A stretch of DNA of 64,000 nucleotides, taken from NCBI GenBank assembly GCA_951813605.1, contig OX638379.1:5716062-5780061 (forward strand). The letters are read 5' to 3'. Within the stretch, counting starts at the first letter, position 1; each line of letters starts with the position of its first letter. The DNA is from an uncultured Bryobacterales bacterium. Lineage in GTDB: Bacteria > Acidobacteriota > Terriglobia > Bryobacterales > UBA6623. Below are positions 1-8,781 of the stretch, piece by piece. The translations under genes were made by a program, and so were the position numbers. The notes under the pieces were generated by a model. That model did not search any database. It saw only the letters and a list, made by a program, of their open reading frames with translations, and had not been told where the DNA came from.

Positions 1-1
1 T

Positions 2-187
2 TTCGTGGCTCAAGCCGATTGCTCGGTCTTGATCGGCCAGCGGGACGTGCGCGTCGTGCAGCGTCATCTTCAGGCTCTTGTGTCTCAACAGCCCCCGCAC
101 AGAGTTGAGATCCGCGCCCTTCTTGACCAGATGCGACGTGAACGCTTGCCGCTTTTTTCCGCGTGCGGAATAGGGAGTGCGCCTTCC
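2..187 (-). pseudogene. Tyrosine recombinase (integrase) C-terminal remnant
   Basis: Read on the minus strand, this stretch encodes a peptide like the end of a phage-type integrase: a segment resembling the FASHL..GADLRTVQELLGHKS block, here FTSHLVKKGADLNSVRGLLR then HKSLKMTL. Established family knowledge puts the catalytic His/Arg before this block and the nucleophilic Tyr in the RYAH motif after MTL. Here the RYAH position reads HDAH, so the nucleophile is lost, and the upstream part does not resemble an integrase. It also runs off the left edge. I read it as a dead fragment of a mobile element. Other short frames over the first 430 bases have no support. Confidence 0.6.
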
Positions 188-429
188 GCGCAGCGGACTG
201 TTCCGAGCCGGGGGCTAAAGGCGGGCGATCTCTTGGCAAATGCAGCACCAAGCTCGGAATTTTCACAGGATTCTCAAGAACGCCAGGACCTTGTCTTCGG
301 GGCGGTATCGTCCTGGAGGCGTAGCTTGCGCGAGGCGCTTGAGCTCGGGAACGACAGGTTGGGATTGCTTGGTCACGGACTGCATGCCAGCTATGATGAA
401 CGCCGTGCCTGCGGCATAGAAGGAATGGA

Positions 430-906
430 ATGGCCCGATTCGCAGTTAGCGTAAACCGAAAAGAGCTGTCAACGGAGTCGCCGCCGGATCGCCCCTTGCT
501 GGACGTCCTGCGCGAGGACTTCGGTCTTACCGGGACGAAATACGGCTGCGGCGAGGGCCAGTGCCGTGCCTGTACGGTCTTGATCGACGATCAACCCAGG
601 GCTTCTTGCCTCACGCCCGTCTCGAGCGTGGACGGCAGGAGCGTTACGACAGTCGAGGGCCTCGCCTCAGGGGATGAGCTCACGGGAGTACAGCAGGCCT
701 TCATCGACGTGGATGCGGCGCAATGCGGATACTGCACGGCCGGAATGATCATCGAAGCTACGGCTCTGCTCAAACGGAATCCAACGCCCAGCGGATCGGA
801 AATCCTCGACGCCATGAACCCGCACCTGTGCCGCTGTTGCGGCTATCGCAACATCTTGGCGTCGGTGGAGCTGGCCGCCCGCACCTCGGAGGCGAGCGAT
901 GCCTGA
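430..906 (+). CDS. (2Fe-2S)-binding subunit of a molybdenum hydroxylase (IorA/CoxS type)
   Basis: 158-residue small subunit of a xanthine-oxidase-family enzyme. It passes electrons from the molybdenum site of the large subunit to an external acceptor. The plant-type ferredoxin cluster ligands are visible at about residues 40-60 (CGEGQCRAC, then a later Cys), and the second, helical [2Fe-2S] domain shows CGYC and CRCCGY at about 99-138. Length matches stand-alone IorA-type subunits. It overlaps the next gene by 8 bp, so the two are translationally coupled. No FAD subunit is encoded nearby, which fits the two-subunit isoquinoline 1-oxidoreductase type rather than a three-subunit CO or xanthine dehydrogenase. 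The substrate cannot be read from the sequence. Confidence 0.92.
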   Translation: MARFAVSVNRKELSTESPPDRPLLDVLREDFGLTGTKYGCGEGQCRACTVLIDDQPRASCLTPVSSVDGRSVTTVEGLASGDELTGVQQAFIDVDAAQCGYCTAGMIIEATALLKRNPTPSGSEILDAMNPHLCRCCGYRNILASVELAARTSEASDA

Positions 907-3028
907 GCGATTCCGCGAAGATCTGTTCGAGCCCGATCGCAAGGAACTCGCCGAGAGCCCGGCGTACTGCTTCGATTTGGACCGCCGTGAGTGGATCGCT
1001 GTCGTAAGCGCCGGACTGCTCGTCACGGCCGCGGGCAAGGTTGTCTTCAGCCCCGGCATAGCAGCCGCTGAGATCCCGCCGTCGACGCGGCTGCACCTGG
1101 GCGAGGACGGATCGATCATCGTCCTGACGGGCAAGGTCGAGGTCGGCCAGGGCTCGCGAACCGAGATTCTCCAGGCGGCGGCCGAAGAGCTTCGCGTCGC
1201 CCCTGGAGCGCTGCGCGTGATGCTGGCTGATACGGCGGTAACGCCCGACGACGGCTCGACCGCGGGCAGCCGAACGACGCCATCTACTGTACCGGTAGTC
1301 CGGCGGGCGTGCGCTGCAGCTCGCGAGATGCTCGTGCGCACCGCAGCGGAGGCGTGGAACCTCGATGCTTCTCAATTGCGTGTTGAATCCGGAGGGGTCG
1401 TCCACGCGGGCAAGCGGTTCGCCTATGCCGACTTGGCACGATCGAAGCGGCTGACCTCAACTGACGACGAAAGCACGCCGAGAGTAGTTCCGCTCACGGA
1501 GATCGACGATTGGACGGTGTTGGGCCGGGCACTGCTGAAGACCAAAGCGCGCGCGATCGTTACCGGCGCTCACCGCTATCCCTCGGACATCGTGCGCCCC
1601 GACATGCTCTACGCAGCAGTGCTGCGACCGCCGTCTTACGGCGCACAGCTCGAAAGCGTGGATCTCACGCCCGGCAAGGAGCTGGGCGTAGTAGCGATTC
1701 GCGACGGCGGATTTGTCGGCTGCGCCGCCAAGACGTCCTACGAAGCGCATAACGCGGTGGAGGCGATTGGCAAGACCGCAAAATGGCGGACCGCGCCGCA
1801 TCCGTCGAGCGGAGGTCTCGGCGCCTACTTGAAGGGACGTGCGCAGACCAGCGGCACGGGACGTCGCGGTCCGCGCCGCCGCGAGCGCGGCGGCGTCGAC
1901 TCCGCGCTCGCGGCGGCAAAGACCCTCAAGGCTTCCTACGAGATTCCGTACGTCCAACACGCGCCGATGGAGCCGCGTGCCGCGGTCGCGGAGTGGGATG
2001 AAGCCCGGCTCACCGTCTGGACCGGCACGCAGCGGCCGTTCGGCGTTCGCCAGCAGCTGATGGAGGCTTTCCGCCTGACGGCCGAGCAGACGCGCGTGAT
2101 TGTGCCCGACACCGGCAGCGGCTTCGGCGGCAAGCATACGGGCGAAGTCGCCATCGAGGCTGCGCGATTGGCCAAAGCGGCCGGCAAGCCGGTCTCGCTG
2201 CGCTGGACTCGCGCGGAGGAGTTCGCCTGGGCCTACTTTCGACCGGCAGCGGTTTTCGAGGCGCGGGCCGGCCTCAGTGGCGAGAAGATCGTTGCCTGGG
2301 ACTTCACCGCCTACAACCCGGGCACAGCGGGGATCGAGACGCCCTATGCCGTTCCGAATGTCCGCACGCAGTACTTCCCGTGCGACGCGCCTCTGCGGGA
2401 AGGCTCCTACAGGGGCATCGGGGCGACCGGCAATAACTTCGCTCGCGAGGTCTTCATGGACGAACTTGCAGACGCTGCCGGCCTCGATCCGGTCGAGTTT
2501 CGGCTGGCAAATTCCAACGACGAGCGGCTGTCGAAGGTTCTCCAGGCGGCGGCCGATCGATTCGGCTGGTCGCCGGCCCAATCGCCTGGACAGAATCGCG
2601 GGACGGGCATCGCCGCGGGCTTCGAGAAAGGCTCCTATATCGCCATCTGCGCGCAGGTTCGCGTCGTGGGCGAAAGCGTCGAGGTTGAGCGGCTAGTTTC
2701 GGCGTTCGAGTGCGGAGCGATCCTGAATCCCCGCAATCTGCAGACTCAGGTGGAAGGCTGCGTCATTCAGGGTCTGGGGGCGGCACTGAGTGAAGAGATC
2801 CGCTTTGCTGGCGGGAAGCTGCTGAACGGCTCCTTCTCGCAATACCCCGTACCGCGCTTCCGAGGCGTGCCGTCCATGGAAACGGTCTTGCTCGATCGGC
2901 CCGACATCGAATCCGCCGGTGCCGGCGAGACCCCGATCATCGCCGTGGCGCCAGCTTTGGCGAACGCCGCCTTCGCCGCGACGGGGCACCGCATGCGTTC
3001 CCTTCCTCTCCGCTTGCGCGCGGTTTGA
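899..3028 (+). CDS. Molybdopterin-binding large subunit, IorB-like aldehyde/N-heterocycle oxidoreductase
   Basis: 709 residues. The N-terminus has a twin-arginine-like stretch (DRREWIAVVSAGLLVTAAG, about residues 29-47), so export by Tat with the bound cofactor is likely. Family landmarks in order are GKVEVGQG near residue 79, HAPMEPR near 355, GSGFGGKH near 405, YRGIGATGNN near 503, the FECGAILNP region near 603, and GAGETP near 676, which carries the glutamate expected to be the catalytic base. Partnered with the overlapping [2Fe-2S] subunit, it should hydroxylate an aldehyde or N-heterocycle in the periplasm. A Gly/Arg-rich stretch near residues 315-328 is unusual but the frame stays open on both sides. 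Confidence 0.9.
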   Translation: MPERFREDLFEPDRKELAESPAYCFDLDRREWIAVVSAGLLVTAAGKVVFSPGIAAAEIPPSTRLHLGEDGSIIVLTGKVEVGQGSRTEILQAAAEELRVAPGALRVMLADTAVTPDDGSTAGSRTTPSTVPVVRRACAAAREMLVRTAAEAWNLDASQLRVESGGVVHAGKRFAYADLARSKRLTSTDDESTPRVVPLTEIDDWTVLGRALLKTKARAIVTGAHRYPSDIVRPDMLYAAVLRPPSYGAQLESVDLTPGKELGVVAIRDGGFVGCAAKTSYEAHNAVEAIGKTAKWRTAPHPSSGGLGAYLKGRAQTSGTGRRGPRRRERGGVDSALAAAKTLKASYEIPYVQHAPMEPRAAVAEWDEARLTVWTGTQRPFGVRQQLMEAFRLTAEQTRVIVPDTGSGFGGKHTGEVAIEAARLAKAAGKPVSLRWTRAEEFAWAYFRPAAVFEARAGLSGEKIVAWDFTAYNPGTAGIETPYAVPNVRTQYFPCDAPLREGSYRGIGATGNNFAREVFMDELADAAGLDPVEFRLANSNDERLSKVLQAAADRFGWSPAQSPGQNRGTGIAAGFEKGSYIAICAQVRVVGESVEVERLVSAFECGAILNPRNLQTQVEGCVIQGLGAALSEEIRFAGGKLLNGSFSQYPVPRFRGVPSMETVLLDRPDIESAGAGETPIIAVAPALANAAFAATGHRMRSLPLRLRAV

Positions 3029-3580
3029 AACTCCGCAGACCGGTTGTCCTCAGTGCCTTTGGAATCTGACGGGCTTCCGCCACCGGATGCTGGCGGAATT
3101 CTCAATCGAGCCACTTGAGTTCGTCGCGCAGGCCAGGCGGCGGAAGAACGCTCCGGCCGAGCAGGCGCGATGAAGCCGAGAAGGAACCCGACAGAACCCA
3201 GAGAAGCCCCGAAGGAGAAGGCGTCCGGCATGCTGGGGCTCTGCGTGGGCGGCATGCTCAAGCGCGGGTACTGGAACCACCGCCCCTTTTTCGAGAGCGC
3301 GCTGGAGATCCGGGAGGCACGGATTCGGGTTGCTTCTACAAGGGGCCCAGCTTCCCGGTCCTCGAAGTCCCTGAAGAGGGTATCCTCGCCTCCGGGACCG
3401 CCGAACCGTTGGCCGACGTGACCACCGGATTCAAGAATCTGAAGCACGGAGAACACACCCTTGGAACACATCGGAGAGATCGAGAAACGGCTTTGTTCCA
3501 GAGCGGATAAGCCCAATGCGCGAGTCGGGGAATTGGTTGCCTGCGACGCCCGCAACGTGACCGGGAGTCCGGAGGCCCTC
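3029..3580 (+). other. Gene-poor stretch after the molybdenum hydroxylase
   Basis: Several overlapping open frames exist on both strands, including one of over 300 codons on the minus strand that runs back into the hydroxylase gene. None shows a family motif. A short plus-strand frame from 3170 begins with an acceptable coding-like stretch but I do not recognise it. Confidence 0.4.
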
Positions 3581-3795
3581 GTCCCGATGTCGGAGAGGCG
3601 GCCTTCGTGCCCGAGAGGGCGGAAATGCGCTTGGCGACCCTTCCGCCTCAGACTTGCTTGATCGGAAAAAGGAAAATCGGCGACAACCGCGCTTCCGCCT
3701 CTTCGGTACAACCAGAATTCCGTAGCTCTCTCAAATTTAACGGATTATTCTCTAGGGCCAACCGGTAAGCGGCTATAGGAAGGGTTGCGCAAGTG
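3581..3795. repeat. Dispersed degenerate repeat, copy 1
   Basis: About 215 bp related to segments at 18873-19088 and 21835-22060. Shared blocks in order are CCCGATGTCGGAGAGG, a CGGCGACAACCGCGCTTCCG block, ACAACCAGAATTCCGTA, and a terminal GGTTGCGCAA. The similarity holds at DNA level and not in one reading frame across all copies. Origin unknown; it may be an old mobile element or a structured non-coding element. Confidence 0.55.
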
Positions 3796-3909
3796 CAGTA
3801 GTTGTGGGAGGTGCACAGGTCGGGTCACTATCGGATGAGGTCGTTCGAGGCCGATGTTTGTGGCTTGGGAATTCGAGGATCGGGATTCGTTGACACATGG
3901 GACACTACA

Positions 3910-4157
3910 ATGGCTGAGAGCCTGAAGTCGCAACAACATGCAATCCCCAGATGGCTAATGCAGAGTTTCGCGGATGGGGAAGGTCGGATTCACGTGGCAA
4001 GATGCGATCCCTGGCAGTTCTTCGGTTCCAAACCAGAAAATCTCCTCAGAAGGAGAGACTATTCTGCGTCGATAGAAACTTGGAGAGAATCTTGCACGTG
4101 TTCTCGGTCGATGAGACGCCGGAAGGCTCGATTCAGCGGATGCTCACGCAAAGGTGA
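3910..4157 (+). pseudogene. DUF4238-like fragment
   Basis: From the ATG at 3910 one frame reads MAESLKSQQHAIPRWLMQSF followed by about 30 more residues. This resembles the N-terminal (K.QHxVPrfyLrnFa) motif of the DUF4238 family, which is of unknown function. After about 50 residues this frame degenerates into Arg/Ser/Cys-rich sequence, while the frame ending near 4157 becomes more protein-like, which suggests a frameshift. The rest of the usual 250-300 residue family length is missing. The identification rests on one short motif. Confidence 0.4.
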
Positions 4158-4214
4158 GCGCGGCCAGGTAGCCCAAGTCGGCCTTGTCGTACGTGACGAA
4201 TCAAGGGGGGGGCC

Positions 4215-4781
4215 GTGATCGATTGGAGAAGAGCCGGGCGCGATCAGGTGGAAGCGGTCGTTCGCAGGCTTTGCGGCTACGTGTCGATGGAGGTGCCAGC
4301 AATCCATGTCGAGCCACCAGAGCAAGTGCCCGGCAGCTACCACAAGCTCTTGGTCAACAACGCCGGCATGACGGCCACCCTTGAGGCTCACTGGGGCCAT
4401 CGGCTGGCCGTCGACCTCATAGCGGACGACCTGCTTGTCAAAGAACGCTCGCTCTACCGGTACGTCGCGCTGTACACCGAGGAGGACGGAGAGCGCCAGG
4501 TGGTGGAGCTGGCCTTCATTCGCATCGCGCTGGATGCCTTCCCGCCGCTGGTGCGTCCAGAGTTTATAGAAGGCGTCCGCCCCTTTGGGGACATCCTGGC
4601 TCGCGCGGGCATCACTTTCCGCGCTTGGCCATCAGGATTCTTCCGGCTCGAAGCCGACGAATTCATCGCACGGAAAGCGAGCATAGCTTTGGGCGCGATG
4701 CTCTACGGCCGGGTGAACGAACTGCGCGGTGAAGACGATGTGCTGCTATGCGAGGCCGTTGAAATGTTGCCGCGCGCCTGA
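4215..4781 (+). CDS. Chorismate pyruvate-lyase (UbiC/DUF98)-like protein
   Basis: 188 residues, GTG start with a purine-rich AAGGGGGGGG run just upstream. The centre reads LLVNNAGMTATLEAHWGHRL, then an Arg-containing strand, VVELAFIRIALDAFPPLVRP and a PFGDILARAGI stretch. This layout matches the chorismate lyase fold family, in which the LEAH segment and a later arginine form the 4-hydroxybenzoate pocket. If active it would cleave chorismate to 4-hydroxybenzoate and pyruvate, or act on a related enolpyruvyl compound. No ubiquinone or phenolic glycolipid gene is adjacent, so the role is open. The first 30 residues are less certain because a DUF4238-like fragment ends just upstream. Confidence 0.65.
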   Translation: MIDWRRAGRDQVEAVVRRLCGYVSMEVPAIHVEPPEQVPGSYHKLLVNNAGMTATLEAHWGHRLAVDLIADDLLVKERSLYRYVALYTEEDGERQVVELAFIRIALDAFPPLVRPEFIEGVRPFGDILARAGITFRAWPSGFFRLEADEFIARKASIALGAMLYGRVNELRGEDDVLLCEAVEMLPRA

Positions 4782-5350
4782 ATGCCCGAGAACGCTCGTC
4801 AGGCCGAACGCCGGTCAGTGTCGGTCGGAAACCAAGCGGTCGTTGTCTTTTTCCGACATGTTGAGGACGTTCTGAGCACCGAGTCTTGCGGGGCACAGAC
4901 CTGATTTGGCGTCTGCTCGCTGCGCTCGAGCCGCCTCAGAATCGCCCGCCACACGGCTCTCGACCGGTGGCTGACATTGAGTGATGTGCTTGGCGGGAGG
5001 AGTGTGAAACGGAGGAAATTATCGGCGAGTCAACGATCGTGCGTGTGCTGGAAGAGGTTGTCGGCAATAGGATGACCTTGAACCAGGATGATTGCGGTAA
5101 CGGGCGCTTGGTCGATCAAGTGAACAGGCACCGACTAAGAGTCCGTGGCTTCGGGTTACGACTGAAAGTCGATGTTGCAGCTAAAGCTGCCTGAGAGGCG
5201 CCCGGCTGAAGCGGGCTCAAGGCGACGGCTTCGGGCCCGCCAATCCACTCAACCATTTCGTGGACGAGCTGCGCTGGGGAAGCGGTCCTCAATCACTCGG
5301 AACCGCTCGGAGCAACCCGCTCCCTGCTGACCGCCCGGTTTGAAGAAGAC
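4782..5350. other. Stretch without recognisable gene
   Basis: About 570 bp with only short frames and many stops on both strands. I see no RNA gene and no repeat here. Confidence 0.5.
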
Positions 5351-5684
5351 GTGGTTGCATTGGCCACCCAAGGGGACTTGGCTGGAAACCCTTCGCTCCT
5401 CTTAGACTCCTTGACGCATGTCCCGAAGGACGCCGTCATTCGTGGCGGCCTCGAGGCTGGGGACATTCCCGATGTCGGGGCGGCAATCGCCCCGCAACCG
5501 CTGCTGGTCGAGAATTCTCGTGAAGGGACGCAATGTCAGATTGGATCGCTCGGAGCTGGAGTGCGTGTTTGAGCCGGCCCGACAAGCGCACGAATCAGCT
5601 CGGCAAGTCAAGCGGTTGGGCATCAGAAGCGAGCCGAGCGACGCCAAACCCTGTCCAATTCACGAGGAGAAATGGCACCTCTAG
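5351..5684 (+). pseudogene. Alpha/beta-hydrolase (acetylxylan-esterase-like) C-terminal remnant
   Basis: One frame contains DIPDVGAAIAPQPLLVENSR, very like the conserved EMPDLAALIAPRPLLVE.G.ED strand of large acetylxylan-esterase-like hydrolases common in Acidobacteria and Planctomycetes. After about position 5520 this frame ends, while the +3 frame continues with a helix-like segment and a late IHEEKWHL that fits the family's final His region. A frameshift therefore separates two halves of the same C-terminus. The nucleophile half is absent. Confidence 0.45.
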
Positions 5685-5845
5685 CAGGGAACGATAGGGC
5701 TGCCGAGCTTACTCAATCGCAGTTCTCGGGGCCCGGCCGAAGCTCACATCAACCCCAGCGGATGCCGATCGATTGGGCGGGCGATGCCATCGCCGGAGCC
5801 CTTCCCGCGCTGCCCGTATGCGATCGATGCGGCAGTCGTAGCATG

Positions 5846-7318
5846 TCAACTTGCCGCCTCATTCATCAACGCAATGATTCTCGCCGGCGTCGGCGCTGCT
5901 TTCTGAGTTGCCAGGCTGACAACGATCATGCTCGCCGTCGAGCTCAGCAGGCCGGCCAGCATGGCGTGAAGGCCGGTTGCGGCGTCCAGACCAGCCAGCT
6001 GCCATACAAAGGCTACGCCCGCGCCTGCCACCATTGATGCGAACGCTCCAGGGGTGTTGGCTCGCCGCCACCATACTGCGCAGACATAGGCGGGCAAGAA
6101 GGCGCTGCCCAGCACGGAGGTGACGAAGACCACGATCCCGAAGACCGTCGGAGGTTGGATGAGGGCGACGAAGTAGCCGACTACCCCGATCGCCAGTACC
6201 AGCAGGCGAGACGCCCAGACCATCTGGCGCTCGGAAGCGCTCGGATTGATGAAGCGCTCGTAGAGATCTCGGGCCGCGATCGATCCGGTCTGGAAGAGCA
6301 GCGAGTCCGCTGTCGACATGATGGCGGCCATGATGGCGGCCATGATGACCCCCGTGGCCGCGGCTGGGAGGAGCTTCTGGGCGACCCGGAAGATCGCCAG
6401 CTCCGGATCGGCCAGCTCGGGAACGATAACGATCGCCAAGATGCCAAGCAGATAAGGGGCTGGAACGAAGAGCAAGTTCCAGCCGGTCGCGTAGGCACCC
6501 GCCAATCGCGCTGTCGCCGGATGTCGCATCGCCATGTGGCGGCTGACCACGTGGGGCCACCCCATGTAGCCGATGGAGAAGACGAGCACGGCGCCCAAAG
6601 CTATCCCAAATTGGCCTTGGTAGCCGAGATCTCGGCCCCAGATCGAAAGCAAGGACGGCTCCAGATCTGCGACGGACCGGTTGGCGGCGGACAGGCCGCC
6701 TACCTCCATCAGTGCGGCGATGAAGATCCATAGGACGCCGACGAGCATCACGATGCTCTGAAAGGAATCGGTATAGGCCACCGCCAGATAGCCGCCCAGA
6801 AAGGTATAGACGAGAATGACTCCGACGGCCGCCATCAGGGCCAGGGAGTAGGGCATCCCGGTGACCAAAGCCATCCCCTTGCCGCCGGCGATGAATTGCG
6901 CGATTACGTAGGCACCGAGCAGGAACACCGTCAGGCCCCCCGCGAACAGTCGGACGGCGGGCGAAGGATAGCGCTTTTCGAGGTACTCGATCGGCGTCAG
7001 CGATTCGGTGAGCTGCGAGAGCTTCCGCATCCGCCGGCCGATTGCGGAAAGGTTGACGACGCCGCCGCCAATGTCGCCAGCCGCGTACCAAAGCGCCCAG
7101 TAGCCCTCTGCGTAGGCGAGGGCTCCGGCGCCGAGAAACATGAAGCCGCTCATCGAGGTGCTCTGGAGTGTCAGCGCGGTGACCAGCGGCCCCAGCTTGC
7201 GCCCGCCCAGGAGGTAGCCCTCGAGGTTGGTGCCGGCACCCTTGCGCGCCGCCCAGAAGCCGACACCCAGTACGACGACGTAGTAGAGCACCAGAAAGGC
7301 GACGGTCGTTGGGTTCAC
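5846..7318 (-). CDS. Sodium:solute symporter (SSS/PutP family)
   Basis: 490 residues, about 13 hydrophobic segments spread over the whole length. Family features include an N-terminal segment ending in GFWAARKG, the Gly-rich LLGGRKLGPLVTALTLQSTS region of helix 2, and AIMSTADSLLFQTGSIAARD in the region of sodium-binding helix 8 (TADS). It should import an organic solute with Na+ across the inner membrane. GTG start: its first bases overlap the stop of the upstream 44-residue membrane peptide (GTGA, 4 nt), a typical coupled arrangement. It is the last gene of a minus-strand unit with two amidohydrolases, so the solute may be an amide, peptide or related hydrolysis product (inference). Confidence 0.9.
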   Translation of the reverse strand: MNPTTVAFLVLYYVVVLGVGFWAARKGAGTNLEGYLLGGRKLGPLVTALTLQSTSMSGFMFLGAGALAYAEGYWALWYAAGDIGGGVVNLSAIGRRMRKLSQLTESLTPIEYLEKRYPSPAVRLFAGGLTVFLLGAYVIAQFIAGGKGMALVTGMPYSLALMAAVGVILVYTFLGGYLAVAYTDSFQSIVMLVGVLWIFIAALMEVGGLSAANRSVADLEPSLLSIWGRDLGYQGQFGIALGAVLVFSIGYMGWPHVVSRHMAMRHPATARLAGAYATGWNLLFVPAPYLLGILAIVIVPELADPELAIFRVAQKLLPAAATGVIMAAIMAAIMSTADSLLFQTGSIAARDLYERFINPSASERQMVWASRLLVLAIGVVGYFVALIQPPTVFGIVVFVTSVLGSAFLPAYVCAVWWRRANTPGAFASMVAGAGVAFVWQLAGLDAATGLHAMLAGLLSSTASMIVVSLATQKAAPTPARIIALMNEAAS

Positions 7319-7449
7319 GGACCATCCTCTGGTCGGTCGGTCGTCTGACTCCAGTTCCGGGTCGCCAGAAGAAAGATCCCGGTGTAGACCACCCAGAAGA
7401 GGGGAAAGCCGAGAAGCAGCAGGGCGGTGCTCAGGGGAAGCTCAAACAT
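7315..7449 (-). CDS. Small single-span membrane protein coupled to the symporter
   Basis: 44 residues starting MFELPLSTALLLLGFPLFWV, with one long hydrophobic helix (about residues 8-29) and a polar tail (RNWSQTTDRPEDGP). Its TGA stop overlaps the GTG start of the sodium:solute symporter by 4 nt. Small hydrophobic partners beside SSS or DASS-type carriers are a known arrangement. Here the coupling suggests a subunit or assembly partner made in step with the carrier. I cannot assign a named family. Confidence 0.7.
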   Translation of the reverse strand: MFELPLSTALLLLGFPLFWVVYTGIFLLATRNWSQTTDRPEDGP

Positions 7450-7502
7450 CGCTTCGAGTCAGATCCGACTCGGGTCCGTGCGTCGGCACGCTTGTCAAGC
7501 CG

Positions 7503-8762
7503 TCATCGGGCCATGGCAGAGCGATCGACTCCTTCCCCATTCAAGTAGACGCTCACGATTTGGCGCGTGTTGGTGATGTCGTCTAGCGGATTGGCCTCGA
7601 GCACCAGGAAGTCCGCGCGCTTTCCGACTTCGAGAGTGCCGGCGTCCGCGAGGCGCAGCAAATCCGCTGAATTGCGGGTCGCGGCCACGATGACCTGGGC
7701 CGGAGTCATGCCGGCGGCCACCATGTCTTCCATCTCGACGTGCGGTGCCCACGGCGTGTTGCCGTCGGTCCCTAGCGCGATCGTGACGCCCTCGGCGCTC
7801 AGTCTCGCTAGGTTTCTCGCCTGGATCGCAAAGGCGGCCTGCGCGTCGGCGGCTTCGACGGCCGCCGCTTGCAGCGTTTCCAACTCGTCGGGCGGAAGGG
7901 AGCCGCCCAGCCAGCTCAAGTCCGGCGCCACTCCGCGATTGGGGAGGTTTGGCACCAATACGAAATCCCGGCGCTCCTTGAACAGCTCGATGACCTCCTC
8001 GTCAACATCCGTGTCTCGTACGCCGTGGGCGAAGGCGTCGACGCCGGCGCGCAAGAGCCCCTTTGCGTCCTCGAGGGCAAAGATGTGGGCCGTGACGCGA
8101 ATGCCGCGCCCGTGGGCCTCGTCGATGATTGCTGCGTATAGCTCGGGTGACAGCTTCTTGTACCGCCCATTCCGATCGTCGACCCAGATCTTGACGATGT
8201 CGACCTTTCGTGCCGCCTGGTCCCGCACAGCCTGACGGGCTTCGTCCTCGGTGGTCACCCAGTAGGGAGTTTCCGAACGCCCCGGTTCAGGCGAGGTAAT
8301 CCCGACGCCGGCCGAGCGAAAGCGGGCCGCGCCAGGAATCTCTTCCGCGCGAATAGACAGGTCGCGCGTATCTCGCCCGAGACTCATTGCGGCGCTCACC
8401 CCGTACCGCGCCCTGGCGCGCAGATCTTCGATGAGAGCGTCGCGTTCCTGGTTGAGGTGAGTGTGCGTGTCGACGATGGCGGGCATGACCGTCGTCCCGG
8501 TCAAGTCCACGCGTGGAGCGCCGGCCGGCGCCTCTAGCTCGGCTGCGGGGCCGACTTGGACGAACCGACCACCGTCGACGACGAAGGCGGCGTTCTCGAT
8601 GGGCGGGCTGCCGTCACCAGCGATCAGCCGCGCGCCATCGAACACAACGGCGTTGGAGGCCGGCGTCGGCGGTGACTGGCACCCGTAGTTCGCGACCAGG
8701 CCAAGCAGCAGCAAGAAGACCACCATGCCCTTGCAACAGAATTTTGGACTTTTTCCAAGCAT
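7503..8762 (-). CDS. Amidohydrolase family lipoprotein (imidazolonepropionase/prolidase-like)
   Basis: 419 residues from the ATG at 8762, chosen because GAGGGAGGG lies just upstream and a signal peptide follows (MLGKSPKF, then a hydrophobic run ending NYGC, a plausible though non-consensus lipobox). Metal-site features are VDTHTHLN (HxH) near residue 88, VDIVKIWVDD with the potential carboxylated Lys, ALEDAKGLLRAGVDAFAHGV with a His, and ALGTDGNTPW with the metal Asp. The C-terminal VGKRADFLVLEANPLDDI is the usual beta-sandwich end. It should hydrolyse a cyclic amide, dipeptide or similar compound outside the cytoplasmic membrane. It sits 19 nt after the YtcJ-type gene. Confidence 0.88.
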   Translation of the reverse strand: MLGKSPKFCCKGMVVFLLLLGLVANYGCQSPPTPASNAVVFDGARLIAGDGSPPIENAAFVVDGGRFVQVGPAAELEAPAGAPRVDLTGTTVMPAIVDTHTHLNQERDALIEDLRARARYGVSAAMSLGRDTRDLSIRAEEIPGAARFRSAGVGITSPEPGRSETPYWVTTEDEARQAVRDQAARKVDIVKIWVDDRNGRYKKLSPELYAAIIDEAHGRGIRVTAHIFALEDAKGLLRAGVDAFAHGVRDTDVDEEVIELFKERRDFVLVPNLPNRGVAPDLSWLGGSLPPDELETLQAAAVEAADAQAAFAIQARNLARLSAEGVTIALGTDGNTPWAPHVEMEDMVAAGMTPAQVIVAATRNSADLLRLADAGTLEVGKRADFLVLEANPLDDITNTRQIVSVYLNGEGVDRSAMAR

Positions 8763-8781
8763 TGCGTAGCCCTCCCTCGAT

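Noticed and set aside
1800..1930. Frameshift in the molybdenum hydroxylase large subunit
   Set aside because: The Gly/Arg-rich stretch is odd, but conserved blocks on both sides are in the same frame with sensible spacing.
2767..3711. 314-codon minus-strand gene
   Set aside because: Its 5' part lies in repeat copy 1 and its 3' part is antisense to the molybdenum hydroxylase; no domain is visible.
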